Source: Massilia sp. METH4 (lineage in GTDB: Bacteria > Pseudomonadota > Gammaproteobacteria > Burkholderiales > Burkholderiaceae_D). Taken from it: a stretch of DNA of 64,000 nucleotides. Shown in pieces: positions 18,965 to 27,114 of this stretch. The DNA is taken from NCBI RefSeq assembly GCF_037094685.1, contig NZ_CP146614.1:4898001-4962000 (forward strand), in the 5' to 3' direction. Both the position numbers and the translations under genes were made by a program. A model generated the notes under the pieces. That model worked only from the letters and a program-made list of their open reading frames with translations, did not search any database and was not told where the DNA came from. Every line of letters starts with the position of its first letter. The stretch's first letter is position 1.

Positions 18965-20296
18965 TCAGGCGGCCTTCGGCGCGGCGCGGGCGCCGGCCTT
19001 TACCAGCACGATCGCCAGGGCGGCGATGGCGGCCGGGATGCCGAGGATCGCGATCACGGCCGAGAAGCCCCAGCCCATCGACAGCAGCACGCCGCCCAGG
19101 AAGGAACCGAGGATGCTGCCGAAACGGCCGATGCCGAGCATCCACGAGACCCCGGTGGCACGCACGGCGGTGGGGTAGCAGGCCGGCGCGAAGGCCGTCA
19201 TGCCCGTCTGTGCGCCATTCATGCAGAAGCCGGCCAGCATCACCATGGCCGTGAACGTGGCCGTATGGATGTCGCTCATCGCCAGCAGCAGGATGAACAC
19301 GGCGCCGCCGCCATACGCCAGGCCGATCACGCGGTTGGCGCGCCAGCGGTCCATGTAGAAGCCCACCACCAGGGCACCGACGGTGCCGCCCAGCTGGAAC
19401 AGCGCCGTCAGGCTGGCGGCCCGTTCGATCGGCAGGCCGGCGTCGCGGATCAGCGTGGGCAGCCAGCCGCCCAGCAGGTAGATCACCAGCAGGCCCATGA
19501 AGTAGGTGGTCCACAGCGACAGCGTCATCGATTTGTACGCCGGCGACACCAGCGTGCCGACCGGGTGGCCGGTGGCGACCGGCGGTTCGCTGACATGGAA
19601 GCGGGTGTCGTCGCTGAAATCGCCGCCGCACACCCGGCGCAGCGTTTGCGCGATTTTCGCGCCGGGGAACTTGCGCACCACCATGAAGCGCGCCGATTCC
19701 GGCAGCAGCCACAGGTAGATCGGCAGGCAGACCAGCGGGATGGCGCCGCCCATCAGCAGCAGCGTGCGCCAGCCGTAGGAGGGCAGCAGGGCGGCGGCGG
19801 CAAAGCCGATCAGCGCCGAACCCAGGTTGAAGCCCGTGAACATCACCGCCAGCAGCGTGCTGCGCGAGCGTTCCGGCACGTATTCCGACAGCAGCGTGGT
19901 GCAGCAGGGCATGGCCGCGCCCAGGCCCAGGCCCGTCAGGAAGCGCAGCAGCCCCAGCACGAAGATATTGCCGGCCGCGGCGCTCAGCAGGTTGAACACG
20001 CCGAACAGCGCGACGGCGCCCAGCAGCATGCGCTTGCGGCCCCAGCGGTCCGACATGGGGCCCACGAACAGGGCGCCAATCGCCAGCCCGACCGGCGTCG
20101 CGCTCATGGCCAGGCCGAACGCGGTGCGTGAAATGCCCCATTCGGCAATGATGTCGGGGGCGAGGAAGCCCATGATCGCCACGTCCATGCCGTCCGTGGC
20201 GACGATGAGGAAGCACAGGCCGAGCAGCAGCCATTGATAGCCGGACATGCTCCGGCCGTTGATGTGGGCGCGGACGTCCAGCGCTTGATGTTCCAT
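18965..20296 (-). CDS. MFS transporter, aromatic acid:H+ symporter type
   Basis: A 443-residue permease with twelve predicted membrane helices. Helix 1 has the DGMDVAIMGF motif typical of the AAHS family (benzoate, 4-hydroxybenzoate, protocatechuate and related carriers), and the helix 2-3 loop has GPMSDRWGRKRML. A second AAHS carrier lies in the benzoate cluster at 35 kb, so this one probably carries a different aromatic acid. The start at 20296 follows AAGGAGACTGC. A strong promoter with a PcaR-like palindrome lies about 150 bases upstream, but no regulator or catabolic gene adjoins it. Confidence 0.88.
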   Translation of the reverse strand: MEHQALDVRAHINGRSMSGYQWLLLGLCFLIVATDGMDVAIMGFLAPDIIAEWGISRTAFGLAMSATPVGLAIGALFVGPMSDRWGRKRMLLGAVALFGVFNLLSAAAGNIFVLGLLRFLTGLGLGAAMPCCTTLLSEYVPERSRSTLLAVMFTGFNLGSALIGFAAAALLPSYGWRTLLLMGGAIPLVCLPIYLWLLPESARFMVVRKFPGAKIAQTLRRVCGGDFSDDTRFHVSEPPVATGHPVGTLVSPAYKSMTLSLWTTYFMGLLVIYLLGGWLPTLIRDAGLPIERAASLTALFQLGGTVGALVVGFYMDRWRANRVIGLAYGGGAVFILLLAMSDIHTATFTAMVMLAGFCMNGAQTGMTAFAPACYPTAVRATGVSWMLGIGRFGSILGSFLGGVLLSMGWGFSAVIAILGIPAAIAALAIVLVKAGARAAPKAA

Positions 20297-20450
20297 GCAG
20301 TCTCCTTGATGCGAACTCTTGAAGCCCGCCGCCGGGGAGCTGCTTTATGAAGGCGATGCCCCGGCAGGCGGGGCACGCAGCATCCTTCCGGGGCCGGGTG
20401 GTTGCGGCAAGCCGGCCTGCCGCAGGGGGCGGCCGGGCAGGCGCCACGGA

Positions 20451-20500
20451 ACTATACTGAACACGCGTTCGATAGACAACCACTTGTTCGATCAGCGAAC
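20451..20500 (-). promoter_or_regulatory. Promoter and palindromic operator of the MFS gene
   Basis: On the minus strand, TTGTCT (20474-20479) and TATAGT (20451-20456) are exactly 17 bases apart. Directly upstream is the perfect inverted repeat GTTCG-ATCAG-CGAAC (20486-20500), and a further GTTCGAT half-site falls inside the spacer (20467-20473). The half-site resembles the GTTCGAT boxes bound by IclR-type regulators of aromatic catabolism such as PcaR/PcaU (established family knowledge); the assignment here is inference. Confidence 0.6.
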
Positions 20501-20905
20501 GGTATTTGTGTGACCCCGCGGCATATGGCCCGGCCCTGCCCGGCTGGCGCCGGCCCCGTCGGCGAGCCGCTTGGGTCCTGGGAACATCGTGGCTGGTGTC
20601 TGGAGGCAGCGTACGGCCCGGCCGCTTACGAATGAGTTACGAATGGCGTGCAGGCGGCGAACCATCGGGCTTTTGTGCCGACGGCGAACGCCCGGGCGGT
20701 CTTGGGCGATCCCGGTGCCAGGCCGCGACACCGCGCGCATGCGCAACGGCCCGGATGACCGGCTGCCGTTCCCGGTGCCTTGCGGAGCAAACACGGGCAA
20801 GTCCGATGTTGAAGTGCGGGTGGAATCCGGCGAATGCGGTCCGGCGGCGGCCGTGCCGGGAGCGATCGCCGCATGGGCGGCAGGGAGCCACGATGGAGGG
20901 CGGGA
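20501..20905. other. Intergenic stretch with no supported gene
   Basis: Between the MFS promoter region and the hairpin ending the GH3 operon. Open frames exist on both strands but show no coherent protein signature or ribosome site. No RNA gene was recognised. Confidence 0.5.
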
Positions 20906-20941
20906 AGCCTGCAGGCCGGCGCAATGGCCGGCCTGCAGGCT
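20906..20941 (-). terminator. Perfect 15-bp hairpin after the GH3 gene
   Basis: AGCCTGCAGGCCGGC and GCCGGCCTGCAGGCT form an uninterrupted stem with loop GCAATG, 12 bases past the stop of the GH3 gene. No T-run follows, but the stem is strong enough to mark the operon end. Confidence 0.6.
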
Positions 20942-20953
20942 CGGGGACGCGGA

Positions 20954-23710
20954 TTAGTAGGCCCGTTCGTCCGACACTTTCACCGCTTCGCGCAGCGGGG
21001 CCGGCAGCGGGTTCGACGTGATCGTCGACAGCTGCATGGCGGCGGGCGCCGTCAGGTGCGCCGCCAGCGGCAGGGTTTCGGAGGAGCTGCCCACGCGGAT
21101 CGCATAGCGGCCGGCGTCGACCTGCCAGGTGCCCGTGCCGGTCGCGTAGTACGCCAGCGAGCGGGCGTCGATCGGGATCGTCACGGTCTTGCTTTCACCG
21201 GCTTGCAGATACACCTTGGCGAAGCCCTTCAGCTCCTGCTTCGGCCGTGCCACCGCGGCGCTGTTCGGTTTCACGTACAGCTGCGCCACCTCATACCCCG
21301 GGCGGGTGCCGGTATTGGTCAGCGTGAACGTCGCATTCACCGTCGCCGCGCCGGACGCCAGCGAGGTCGCCGACAGTTGCAGGCCGCTGTAGGCGACCGT
21401 CGAATAGGACAGGCCGTGGCCGAACGCGTAGAGCGGCTTGGTGCCGGCATGATCGAAACCGCGGTAGCCCATGAACACGCCTTCGCTGTACGACAGCGTC
21501 TTGCGCGACGGGTTGGTGGCCGCGTCGGCGAAATTGCCCGACGGCTGGTACTCGGCGATGCTGCCGTAGCCGCCAGCGGTCGGATACGAGGCGGCGGTCT
21601 TGCCGATGGTGACCGGCAGGCGTCCCGACGGATTGATGGTCCCGTACAGGATCTCGGCCAGCGCCTGGCCGCCGAACTGGCCCGGGTACCAGGCCAGCAG
21701 CGACGCGGCCACCTTTTTCGCCCACGGCATGGCCGACGGGCCGCCGCCGTGCATCACCACGACGGTGTTGGCATTGGCCCTGGCCACGTTGGCGATCATG
21801 TCGGACTGGAATTCCGGCAGGTCGAACGCCACGTCGCTGCCTTCGCCTTCGTATTCGGCGTTCTTGCCCACCGCGACCACCACCGCGTCGTAATCGGCCA
21901 GGCTGTCCGGCGCCGCCAGCGAGGCCCAGCTCAGCTGGATACCGTTGATGCTGCCCAGTACCGGGAAGTAGGCGCCCGTGGTGCGGCGGTATTCCAGCTT
22001 CACGCTGTACAGGGTACCCGCCTTGAGCTGGCCGGTCTTGCCGGAGACGCTGGTGGCATTCACCACGTCGGCCGCCACCGGCGTGCCGTCGAAGTCGATC
22101 ACCAGTTCGCCGTTGACCCACAGGCGGCAGGCGCCGTCGGCGCGCACCTTGAACACGTGCTGTCCCGTGACGGCCGGCCTGATCATGCCCGTGAAGCGCG
22201 CCGAGAAGGCGCCGGGGGCCGGGCTGAAGCCGGCGATCGACGTGCTGCCGTTCGCCGTGGTATTGCTGCCCTTGATGAAGTCCCAGGCCACGCCGGGCTC
22301 CACGCGGGTCACGGCCGCCGGGCCGGCCAATTGCGTGTTGGCGAAATACTCCGCCTTCAGGCCGGGTTGCAGCGCTGTCGCGGTCGAGCCGGGCTGGTAC
22401 CACACGGCCGTGGCCGGGTCCAGCGACATCGAGGCGATGAAGGAGACATTGGCCGGGTCCACGTTCAACTGCTGCAGGCCGTTCAATTCGGTGATGTAGC
22501 GGTTCGCCGGCGCCCAGGCGGTGCCGAACGGCGACGGCGGCGATTGCCTGGCCAGGTCGCCGATCACGGCCACGCGGGCATTGGCCGACAGCGGCAGTAC
22601 CGGCTGCGAGCCGTTCTTGCCGGCGTCGTTCTTCAGCAGCACGATGCCTTCGCGGGCCACCGCCAGCGACGCCACGTCGCCGTAGGTGGTGTCGAGCGCG
22701 GTCGGGGTCGGCAAGCCCTTGTCGAAGCCGAAGCTGACCATGGCGCGCAGGTTGCGGCGTACCTTGTCGTCCAGCACCACCATCGGAACCTGGTTGCTGT
22801 ACACCAGGTCGTACATCACGGCGTCCGTGTAGGCCAGCGCGCTCGGCATGTCCAGGTCGGTGCCGGCCCAGGCGGCCTTCTGCGGATGGTGGATCGAGTT
22901 GAAGTCGCTCATGACGAAGCCGTTGAAGCCCCATTCGCCCTTCAGCACCTCGGTGATCAGGTGATGGCTCTCGCAGCCGTAGTCACCGTTGATCTTGTTG
23001 AACGAGCACATCACGGAGGCGGGGCGGGCATTCTTCACCGTCGATTCGAAGCCGGGCATGTAGATTTCGCGCAGCGTGCGCTCGTCCACGGAAACGTCCA
23101 GCAGGTGGCGGTTGGCTTCCTGGTCGTTGGCGATGTAGTGCTTGGCGGCGGCCTGGATGCCCTGCGCCTGGATGCCGTTCACCACGGCCGGGCCCAGCAC
23201 GGCGCCCAGGAACGGGTCCTCGCCGCTCAGGTACTCCGCGTTACGGCCATTGTATGGCGTGCGGAACATGTTCAGGCCGGGCGACAGCATCTGCTGCGCG
23301 CCCGCCTGCCGGGTTTCATAGCCGATGGCCAGGCCGAACTGCTGCGCGCGGTTGATGCTCCACGTAGCCGCCAGCGCCGATTGCGACGGGAACTGGGTGC
23401 CGAACGTGCCCAGGCCCACATGCACGCCCATCGACGAATCGTAGGCGACCGTGCCGGGCAGTCCCTGCGACGGCAATTGCGGCAGCATGCGGCCGTCGTT
23501 GACCCGGATGAATTCGAACTTCTGCTGCAGCGACATATTGTCGATCATCGCGCCCACGCGCGCCTCGACTTCATTGCCCTGCAGGGGATAGGCCGCCAGG
23601 GCAACGGCGCCGTGGCCGGCCAGTGCCCCCAGCACGGTGGTGGATACGAGCGTGGAGATCAGCGTGCGGCGGCAGCGGCGCGCGCGAGAGAGGGGAGTGG
23701 CGTGCGTCAT
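20954..23710 (-). CDS. Glycoside hydrolase family 3 enzyme with PA14 domain (beta-glucosidase-like)
   Basis: A 918-residue exported enzyme with a basic N terminus and signal peptide (cleavage near ALAA, residue 40). The GH3 catalytic barrel shows KHYIAND (K190, H191), the nucleophile in FVMSDF (D269) and AGTDLDMPS. A PA14-like insert (around FTGMIRPAVTGQHVFKVRAD) sits in the second domain, as in beta-glucosidases where it shapes the sugar pocket. The C terminus is a fibronectin-III-like domain. Probable role: periplasmic or outer hydrolysis of beta-gluco- or xylo-oligosaccharides. Its ATG overlaps the stop of the preceding small gene (ATGA), indicating translational coupling. Confidence 0.92.
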   Translation of the reverse strand: MTHATPLSRARRCRRTLISTLVSTTVLGALAGHGAVALAAYPLQGNEVEARVGAMIDNMSLQQKFEFIRVNDGRMLPQLPSQGLPGTVAYDSSMGVHVGLGTFGTQFPSQSALAATWSINRAQQFGLAIGYETRQAGAQQMLSPGLNMFRTPYNGRNAEYLSGEDPFLGAVLGPAVVNGIQAQGIQAAAKHYIANDQEANRHLLDVSVDERTLREIYMPGFESTVKNARPASVMCSFNKINGDYGCESHHLITEVLKGEWGFNGFVMSDFNSIHHPQKAAWAGTDLDMPSALAYTDAVMYDLVYSNQVPMVVLDDKVRRNLRAMVSFGFDKGLPTPTALDTTYGDVASLAVAREGIVLLKNDAGKNGSQPVLPLSANARVAVIGDLARQSPPSPFGTAWAPANRYITELNGLQQLNVDPANVSFIASMSLDPATAVWYQPGSTATALQPGLKAEYFANTQLAGPAAVTRVEPGVAWDFIKGSNTTANGSTSIAGFSPAPGAFSARFTGMIRPAVTGQHVFKVRADGACRLWVNGELVIDFDGTPVAADVVNATSVSGKTGQLKAGTLYSVKLEYRRTTGAYFPVLGSINGIQLSWASLAAPDSLADYDAVVVAVGKNAEYEGEGSDVAFDLPEFQSDMIANVARANANTVVVMHGGGPSAMPWAKKVAASLLAWYPGQFGGQALAEILYGTINPSGRLPVTIGKTAASYPTAGGYGSIAEYQPSGNFADAATNPSRKTLSYSEGVFMGYRGFDHAGTKPLYAFGHGLSYSTVAYSGLQLSATSLASGAATVNATFTLTNTGTRPGYEVAQLYVKPNSAAVARPKQELKGFAKVYLQAGESKTVTIPIDARSLAYYATGTGTWQVDAGRYAIRVGSSSETLPLAAHLTAPAAMQLSTITSNPLPAPLREAVKVSDERAY

Positions 23711-23976
23711 TTCTTCACGGCTCCCGGTGCGTCCGTCTCGTCTTGCGGCATGTCGATGACCGTGACCGCGCCCCTGGCTGGCGGCTCCACGGCGGTGCCG
23801 CGTTCATCGGCGATGGCCTTCTGCTTTTCGAGGAAGGCGGCGCGCTCGGCTCGTTCCTGCTTCGCGGCGGCAGTTTCGATGGCGGCCGCCTTCGACGTGC
23901 CGGCATGGACCGGCGCGGCGAGCAGGGCGAGCAGGGTGACTGGGAGCGCCATGAGGCGCCGGCGTGTGATGTGCAT
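23707..23976 (-). CDS. Small exported protein coupled to the GH3 gene
   Basis: An 89-residue protein of unknown function with a clear signal peptide (MHITRRRLMALPVTLLALL, cleavage near VHAG at residue 25). The mature part is a charged, alanine- and glutamate-rich helix followed by a proline-containing tail ending PGAVKK. The start at 23976 has AAAGGT upstream. The stop overlaps the GH3 start by four bases, so it is the first gene of a two-gene operon. No family was recognised; a periplasmic helper of the GH3 enzyme is one guess. Confidence 0.7.
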   Translation of the reverse strand: MHITRRRLMALPVTLLALLAAPVHAGTSKAAAIETAAAKQERAERAAFLEKQKAIADERGTAVEPPARGAVTVIDMPQDETDAPGAVKK

Positions 23977-24047
23977 ACTGACCTTTCGATATTCGTGAAT
24001 TGCGTGCGGCCGCGACCGCACCGGGTCTTTTGTGTACCCAGCGGTAC

Positions 24048-24077
24048 AGTATAAGGCCGATGTTTCACGTTCGACAA
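24048..24077 (-). promoter_or_regulatory. Promoter of the small protein-GH3 operon
   Basis: On the minus strand, TTGTCG (24072-24077) and TATACT (24048-24053) are 18 bases apart, about 70 bases before the start codon at 23976. The divergent TetR gene begins at 24240. Confidence 0.6.
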
Positions 24078-24239
24078 TAGGTAGATTCCGATATGCAAGT
24101 CAGTGCCGCCATGCCGCGGTGCGTGGCCGCCGGCACTGTTGTGCCGGCCTGGCCGGTGGCGAGCCTGGCGAGCCGCACCATCGCGTACCGGCAAGGGCTA
24201 TACTCCGGCCTTTGCAACCGTCGCCCCGACCTTGTCCGC

Positions 24240-24842
24240 ATGAGAACCAAATCCGCCGAGCGGCGCCATCACATCCTGCGCGTCGCTGCCGCCACGTTTG
24301 CCGAGCTGGGCGTGGAGGCCACCACGATGTCCGAGATCGTCTCGCGTCTCGGTGGTTCGAAGGCCACCATCTACAACTATTTCCCGTCCAAGGACGAGCT
24401 GGTACAGCAGGTGCTCGCGCAATCGTCCGAATTGAAGCTGCAACAATCGTTCGCGGCGCTCGACCCGGCCCGGCCCATCGATGAAGCGTTGCGCCACTTC
24501 GCCCGCGCCTATCTCGCCCAATTGCTCACGCCCGAGATGCTGTCGGCCATGCGGATCGCCCAGCAGAATGCCCACAAGGGCGGGGAGGGCGGCACGCGGT
24601 TCTACGCGGCGGGTCCGAAGGTGGGCTGGACGATCATGCAGCAGTTCCTCGCGCGCCACGTGGAAGCCGGCACGCTGCGGCCGTGCGACGGCTGGGTGGC
24701 GGCGATGCACCTGAAGGGCCTGATCCAGGGCGAGTTGCTCGACCGCGCCATGTACGGTGAAAAGATCGTGGCCGTGCGCGCGATCCACCAGGCGGCCGAC
24801 CGCGGCGTCGAGGCATTCCTGCGCGCCTACCGCAACGACTGA
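24240..24842 (+). CDS. TetR-family transcriptional regulator
   Basis: A 200-residue regulator. The N-terminal TetR helix-turn-helix is clear: ILRVAAATFAELGVEATTMS, then IVSRLGGSKATIYNYFPSKDEL (about residues 9-52). The C-terminal ligand domain resembles the AcrR/YbiH-like group. The start at 24240 (MRTKSAERRHH) is chosen because a -10-like TATACT (24199-24204) lies just upstream and the longer frame is unlike a TetR N terminus. It is divergent from the GH3 operon, but TetR control of a glycosidase would be unusual. Ligand and targets are unknown. Confidence 0.85.
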   Translation: MRTKSAERRHHILRVAAATFAELGVEATTMSEIVSRLGGSKATIYNYFPSKDELVQQVLAQSSELKLQQSFAALDPARPIDEALRHFARAYLAQLLTPEMLSAMRIAQQNAHKGGEGGTRFYAAGPKVGWTIMQQFLARHVEAGTLRPCDGWVAAMHLKGLIQGELLDRAMYGEKIVAVRAIHQAADRGVEAFLRAYRND

Positions 24843-24959
24843 GCGGCAACGACTGAGCAGCCGGCTCATGTACACTGTGATCGTTCGTCCACGAGCGGGG
24901 GAACGCCGAAGCCGGGTACCGCCGGCACGCCACGCCAATGCGCCACCAGGAGGATCGCC

Positions 24960-25196
24960 ATGGATGCCGTCGCCGGGTTCATGTTCAATGTGCTGATGGA
25001 AGTCATCATGTACAACATCGGCAGGGCCGCCATCGCGGTGTTCTCGTTCGGGCGCGTGCGCACCGAGGGATTCTCGGAGAGCGTCAGCGCGGGCACGCGC
25101 GACGGCCGGATCGTGGTGCCCGTGATGGCGGCCCAGCTGATCGGCGTCACGCTGTTCTCCCTGTTCTGGATCGTCTTTTTCGCGCTCCGGAAGTAG
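24960..25196 (+). CDS. Small two-helix membrane protein
   Basis: A 78-residue hypothetical protein with hydrophobic helices at about residues 4-29 and 51-75, joined by a polar loop (RVRTEGFSESVSAGTRDGR). AGGAGG sits 7 bases before the ATG, supporting translation. No family was recognised. It is followed 28 bases later by the YdcF-like gene and may share its transcript. Confidence 0.65.
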   Translation: MDAVAGFMFNVLMEVIMYNIGRAAIAVFSFGRVRTEGFSESVSAGTRDGRIVVPVMAAQLIGVTLFSLFWIVFFALRK

Positions 25197-25224
25197 GCGT
25201 TTCGACCGGCCAGAACGCCCGACC

Positions 25225-25815
25225 ATGTCGCCCGACGCGCTGCAAGCGATTGCCGACTACCTGATGCCGGTGCTCCCCGCACGCGCCTCCGACCTCGGTT
25301 TCCTGTTCGGCACCCGCCACGGCGTGCCGGAATTCTGCGCCGCCGCCCATGGGCTGTGGCAGGAAGGGATGTTCGGCCGCCTGCTCGTTTCCGGCGGCCC
25401 GACCGGAGGCGAGCCGCGCGCGGAAGCGGAAGTCATCGCCGAGCGCCTGCTCGCGCTCGGCATGCCGGCGCAGGCGCTCATCCTGGAAACGGCGGCCTTG
25501 AATACCGGCGAGAACGTGCGCTTCGGGCGCGCCAGGGTGGCGCAGGCGATGGACCTGGCCACGGTGCGCAGCGTGCTCGTGATCGGCAAGGTCTGCTCGA
25601 CGCGCCGCTACCTGATGACCATGCAGCGGCACTGGCCCGGCTTGCGCCTGTCCGTCTGCCCCGTCAACTATTTCGGCACGCCGGTCGAGCGCTGGCACGA
25701 GCACGCCGAGTTCCGCGCCCGCGTGCTCGGCGAGTTGGGGCGGATTCCGCGCTACCTGGCGGCCGGCTTTCTCGAGGAGATCGGCGGGGCTAGCCCTGCA
25801 GTTTCAGGCGAATGA
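25225..25815 (+). CDS. YdcF/DUF218-family protein
   Basis: A 196-residue protein of the DUF218 (YdcF/SanA-like) fold. Family signatures include GFLFGTRHGV, LLVSGGPTGGEPRAEAE and the hallmark ETAALNTGENVRF, where the conserved Asn-Thr...Glu-Asn lie at the putative active site. It lacks the N-terminal membrane anchor of SanA-type members and so resembles the soluble YdcF branch, which binds S-adenosylmethionine in E. coli; the biochemical role is unsettled. Its last 26 bases overlap the convergent ricin-lectin gene. Confidence 0.8.
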   Translation: MSPDALQAIADYLMPVLPARASDLGFLFGTRHGVPEFCAAAHGLWQEGMFGRLLVSGGPTGGEPRAEAEVIAERLLALGMPAQALILETAALNTGENVRFGRARVAQAMDLATVRSVLVIGKVCSTRRYLMTMQRHWPGLRLSVCPVNYFGTPVERWHEHAEFRARVLGELGRIPRYLAAGFLEEIGGASPAVSGE

Positions 25816-26350
25816 CCCAGCGGCGCGACGGATCCGTGTCGCAGTCGAATTGCACGCCCTGCAGATTGTTCGCTGGCGAGACGCCGCCGGCAATCGTCAG
25901 GCATTTATTGGTCTGCACATTGCGCAGCTGGTGCAGGCCACTGCCGGAGACGTCGCTGATGCGCCAGGTCCGCGACGGGTGATCGTCGCAGTCGAACTGC
26001 AGTGCCCGCACATTGTTGTCGGTGCTGACACCGCCGGCGATCGTCAGGCACTTTCCGGTCTGGACATTCCTGACCTGATAGATCCCGCTGCGGGTCTCCC
26101 GCAGCGTCCAGCGGCGCGAGGGATCGCTGTCGCAGGTGAATTGCACGGCGTCGACATTGTTCGCGGTGCTGACGCCGCCGGCGATCGTCATGCATTTCGA
26201 GGTCTGGACATTGACGAGCATGATCTCGCCATTGACCGGTTCCGCGCGGGCGGGGCCGGGGACCGCGGCGGCCGCGAGCAACAGCAGCGCGGCCGCGAAC
26301 ACGGCGCCGTGCGGTGCCGGGCGGCGCATCGGGATATGACAGGCCTTCAT
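25790..26350 (-). CDS. Exported ricin-type beta-trefoil lectin
   Basis: A 186-residue exported protein with a signal peptide (cleavage near ARAEP, about residue 36) and then a single beta-trefoil of three similar units. Each carries NVQTxKCLTIAGGVS, a NN pair and a C-D...SRxW ending equivalent to the QxW motif of ricin-B/CBM13 domains. Paired cysteines in each unit suggest disulfides. No catalytic domain is attached, so it probably binds carbohydrate at the cell surface or in the medium. The start at 26350 follows AAGGAGATTGCC. Its 3' end overlaps the convergent YdcF gene by 26 bases. Confidence 0.85.
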   Translation of the reverse strand: MKACHIPMRRPAPHGAVFAAALLLLAAAAVPGPARAEPVNGEIMLVNVQTSKCMTIAGGVSTANNVDAVQFTCDSDPSRRWTLRETRSGIYQVRNVQTGKCLTIAGGVSTDNNVRALQFDCDDHPSRTWRISDVSGSGLHQLRNVQTNKCLTIAGGVSPANNLQGVQFDCDTDPSRRWVIRLKLQG

Positions 26351-26688
26351 GGCAATCTCCTTGCGTGGCTTCAAGCAACCGTAAGCGTCGGTTGCAGGAC
26401 GATAGTGCGCCCGGCGCGGCACCCGTGGTGTCACCATTTGTCGCGATGGTGTGCGAACTTTGTCGCCTGGCGGGACGCGACAGGCATAAGTGCAACTAAC
26501 CGAAAGCTCCCTGGCAATGGCTGCCTCGCTCTTCCGGCTGCGCAGGCGGCAGGCCGACAGGGAAGGGGACATCGGTTGCCCACATGATGCTAAAAAAGAA
26601 CGATAATCATGGCCGGCAAACGCGCGGCGGCCACTCATGTGATCCCGGCCAGTCCCGCCCGCGTCGCCCCGAAGGATCGAATAGAAGA
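26351..26688. other. 338-base divergent intergenic region
   Basis: Lies between the lectin gene and the DUF2750 gene. It should contain promoters for both, but no convincing -35/-10 pair or RNA was identified. Confidence 0.4.
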
Positions 26689-27069
26689 ATGCATCCAAAA
26701 CAGCTCGCCGCAGTGTTCGCGCTGCCTCCCGAAAAACGGTTCCAACATTTCACCGGCATGGTGGCCGACCGCGAACAAGCCTGGGGCCTGTACCAGGATG
26801 GCTGGGCATTGGCGTGCACGGACGACGGCACGAAGGTGTTTCCCCTGTGGCCGGCGAAGGAGTATGCGCAAGCCTGCGCGCTCGATGACTGGGCGGCTTA
26901 CGAACCGCGCGAGATTCCCCTCGGCGACTTGATGGAGAGCTTGTTGCCGAAGCTGAAGTCCGACGGGGTGTTGCCGGGTATCTTGCCGACGCCGGCCGGA
27001 AAAGGCGCGACGCCGCCCGTCGATGATGTCATGGCGGCCCTGGAGGAAGAGCTGCGGAAATACTGCTGA
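26689..27069 (+). CDS. DUF2750-family protein
   Basis: A 126-residue cytosolic protein. The run RFQHFTGMVADREQAWGLYQ, then DGWALACTDDGTKVFPLWPA and KEYAQACA, matches the DUF2750 family, usually small stand-alone proteins of unknown function. The start at 26689 (MHPKQLAA) precedes the conserved region; the upstream signal AGAAG is weak, and an in-frame ATG at 26584 would add a low-complexity leader. There is no functional link to its neighbours. Confidence 0.75.
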   Translation: MHPKQLAAVFALPPEKRFQHFTGMVADREQAWGLYQDGWALACTDDGTKVFPLWPAKEYAQACALDDWAAYEPREIPLGDLMESLLPKLKSDGVLPGILPTPAGKGATPPVDDVMAALEEELRKYC

Positions 27070-27114
27070 AGATCGGATTCCCTTCCGTTTCCCACGGTCG
27101 CGCGCCGCGCGACA

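Noticed and set aside
20501..20905. Possible RNA gene in the intergenic stretch
   Set aside because: No tRNA-like cloverleaf, rRNA-like segment or riboswitch consensus could be recognised; only the hairpin at its right edge is convincing.
20834..23998. 1054-codon plus-strand frame opposite the GH3 gene
   Set aside because: Antisense low-complexity product; the GH3 frame has complete catalytic motifs.
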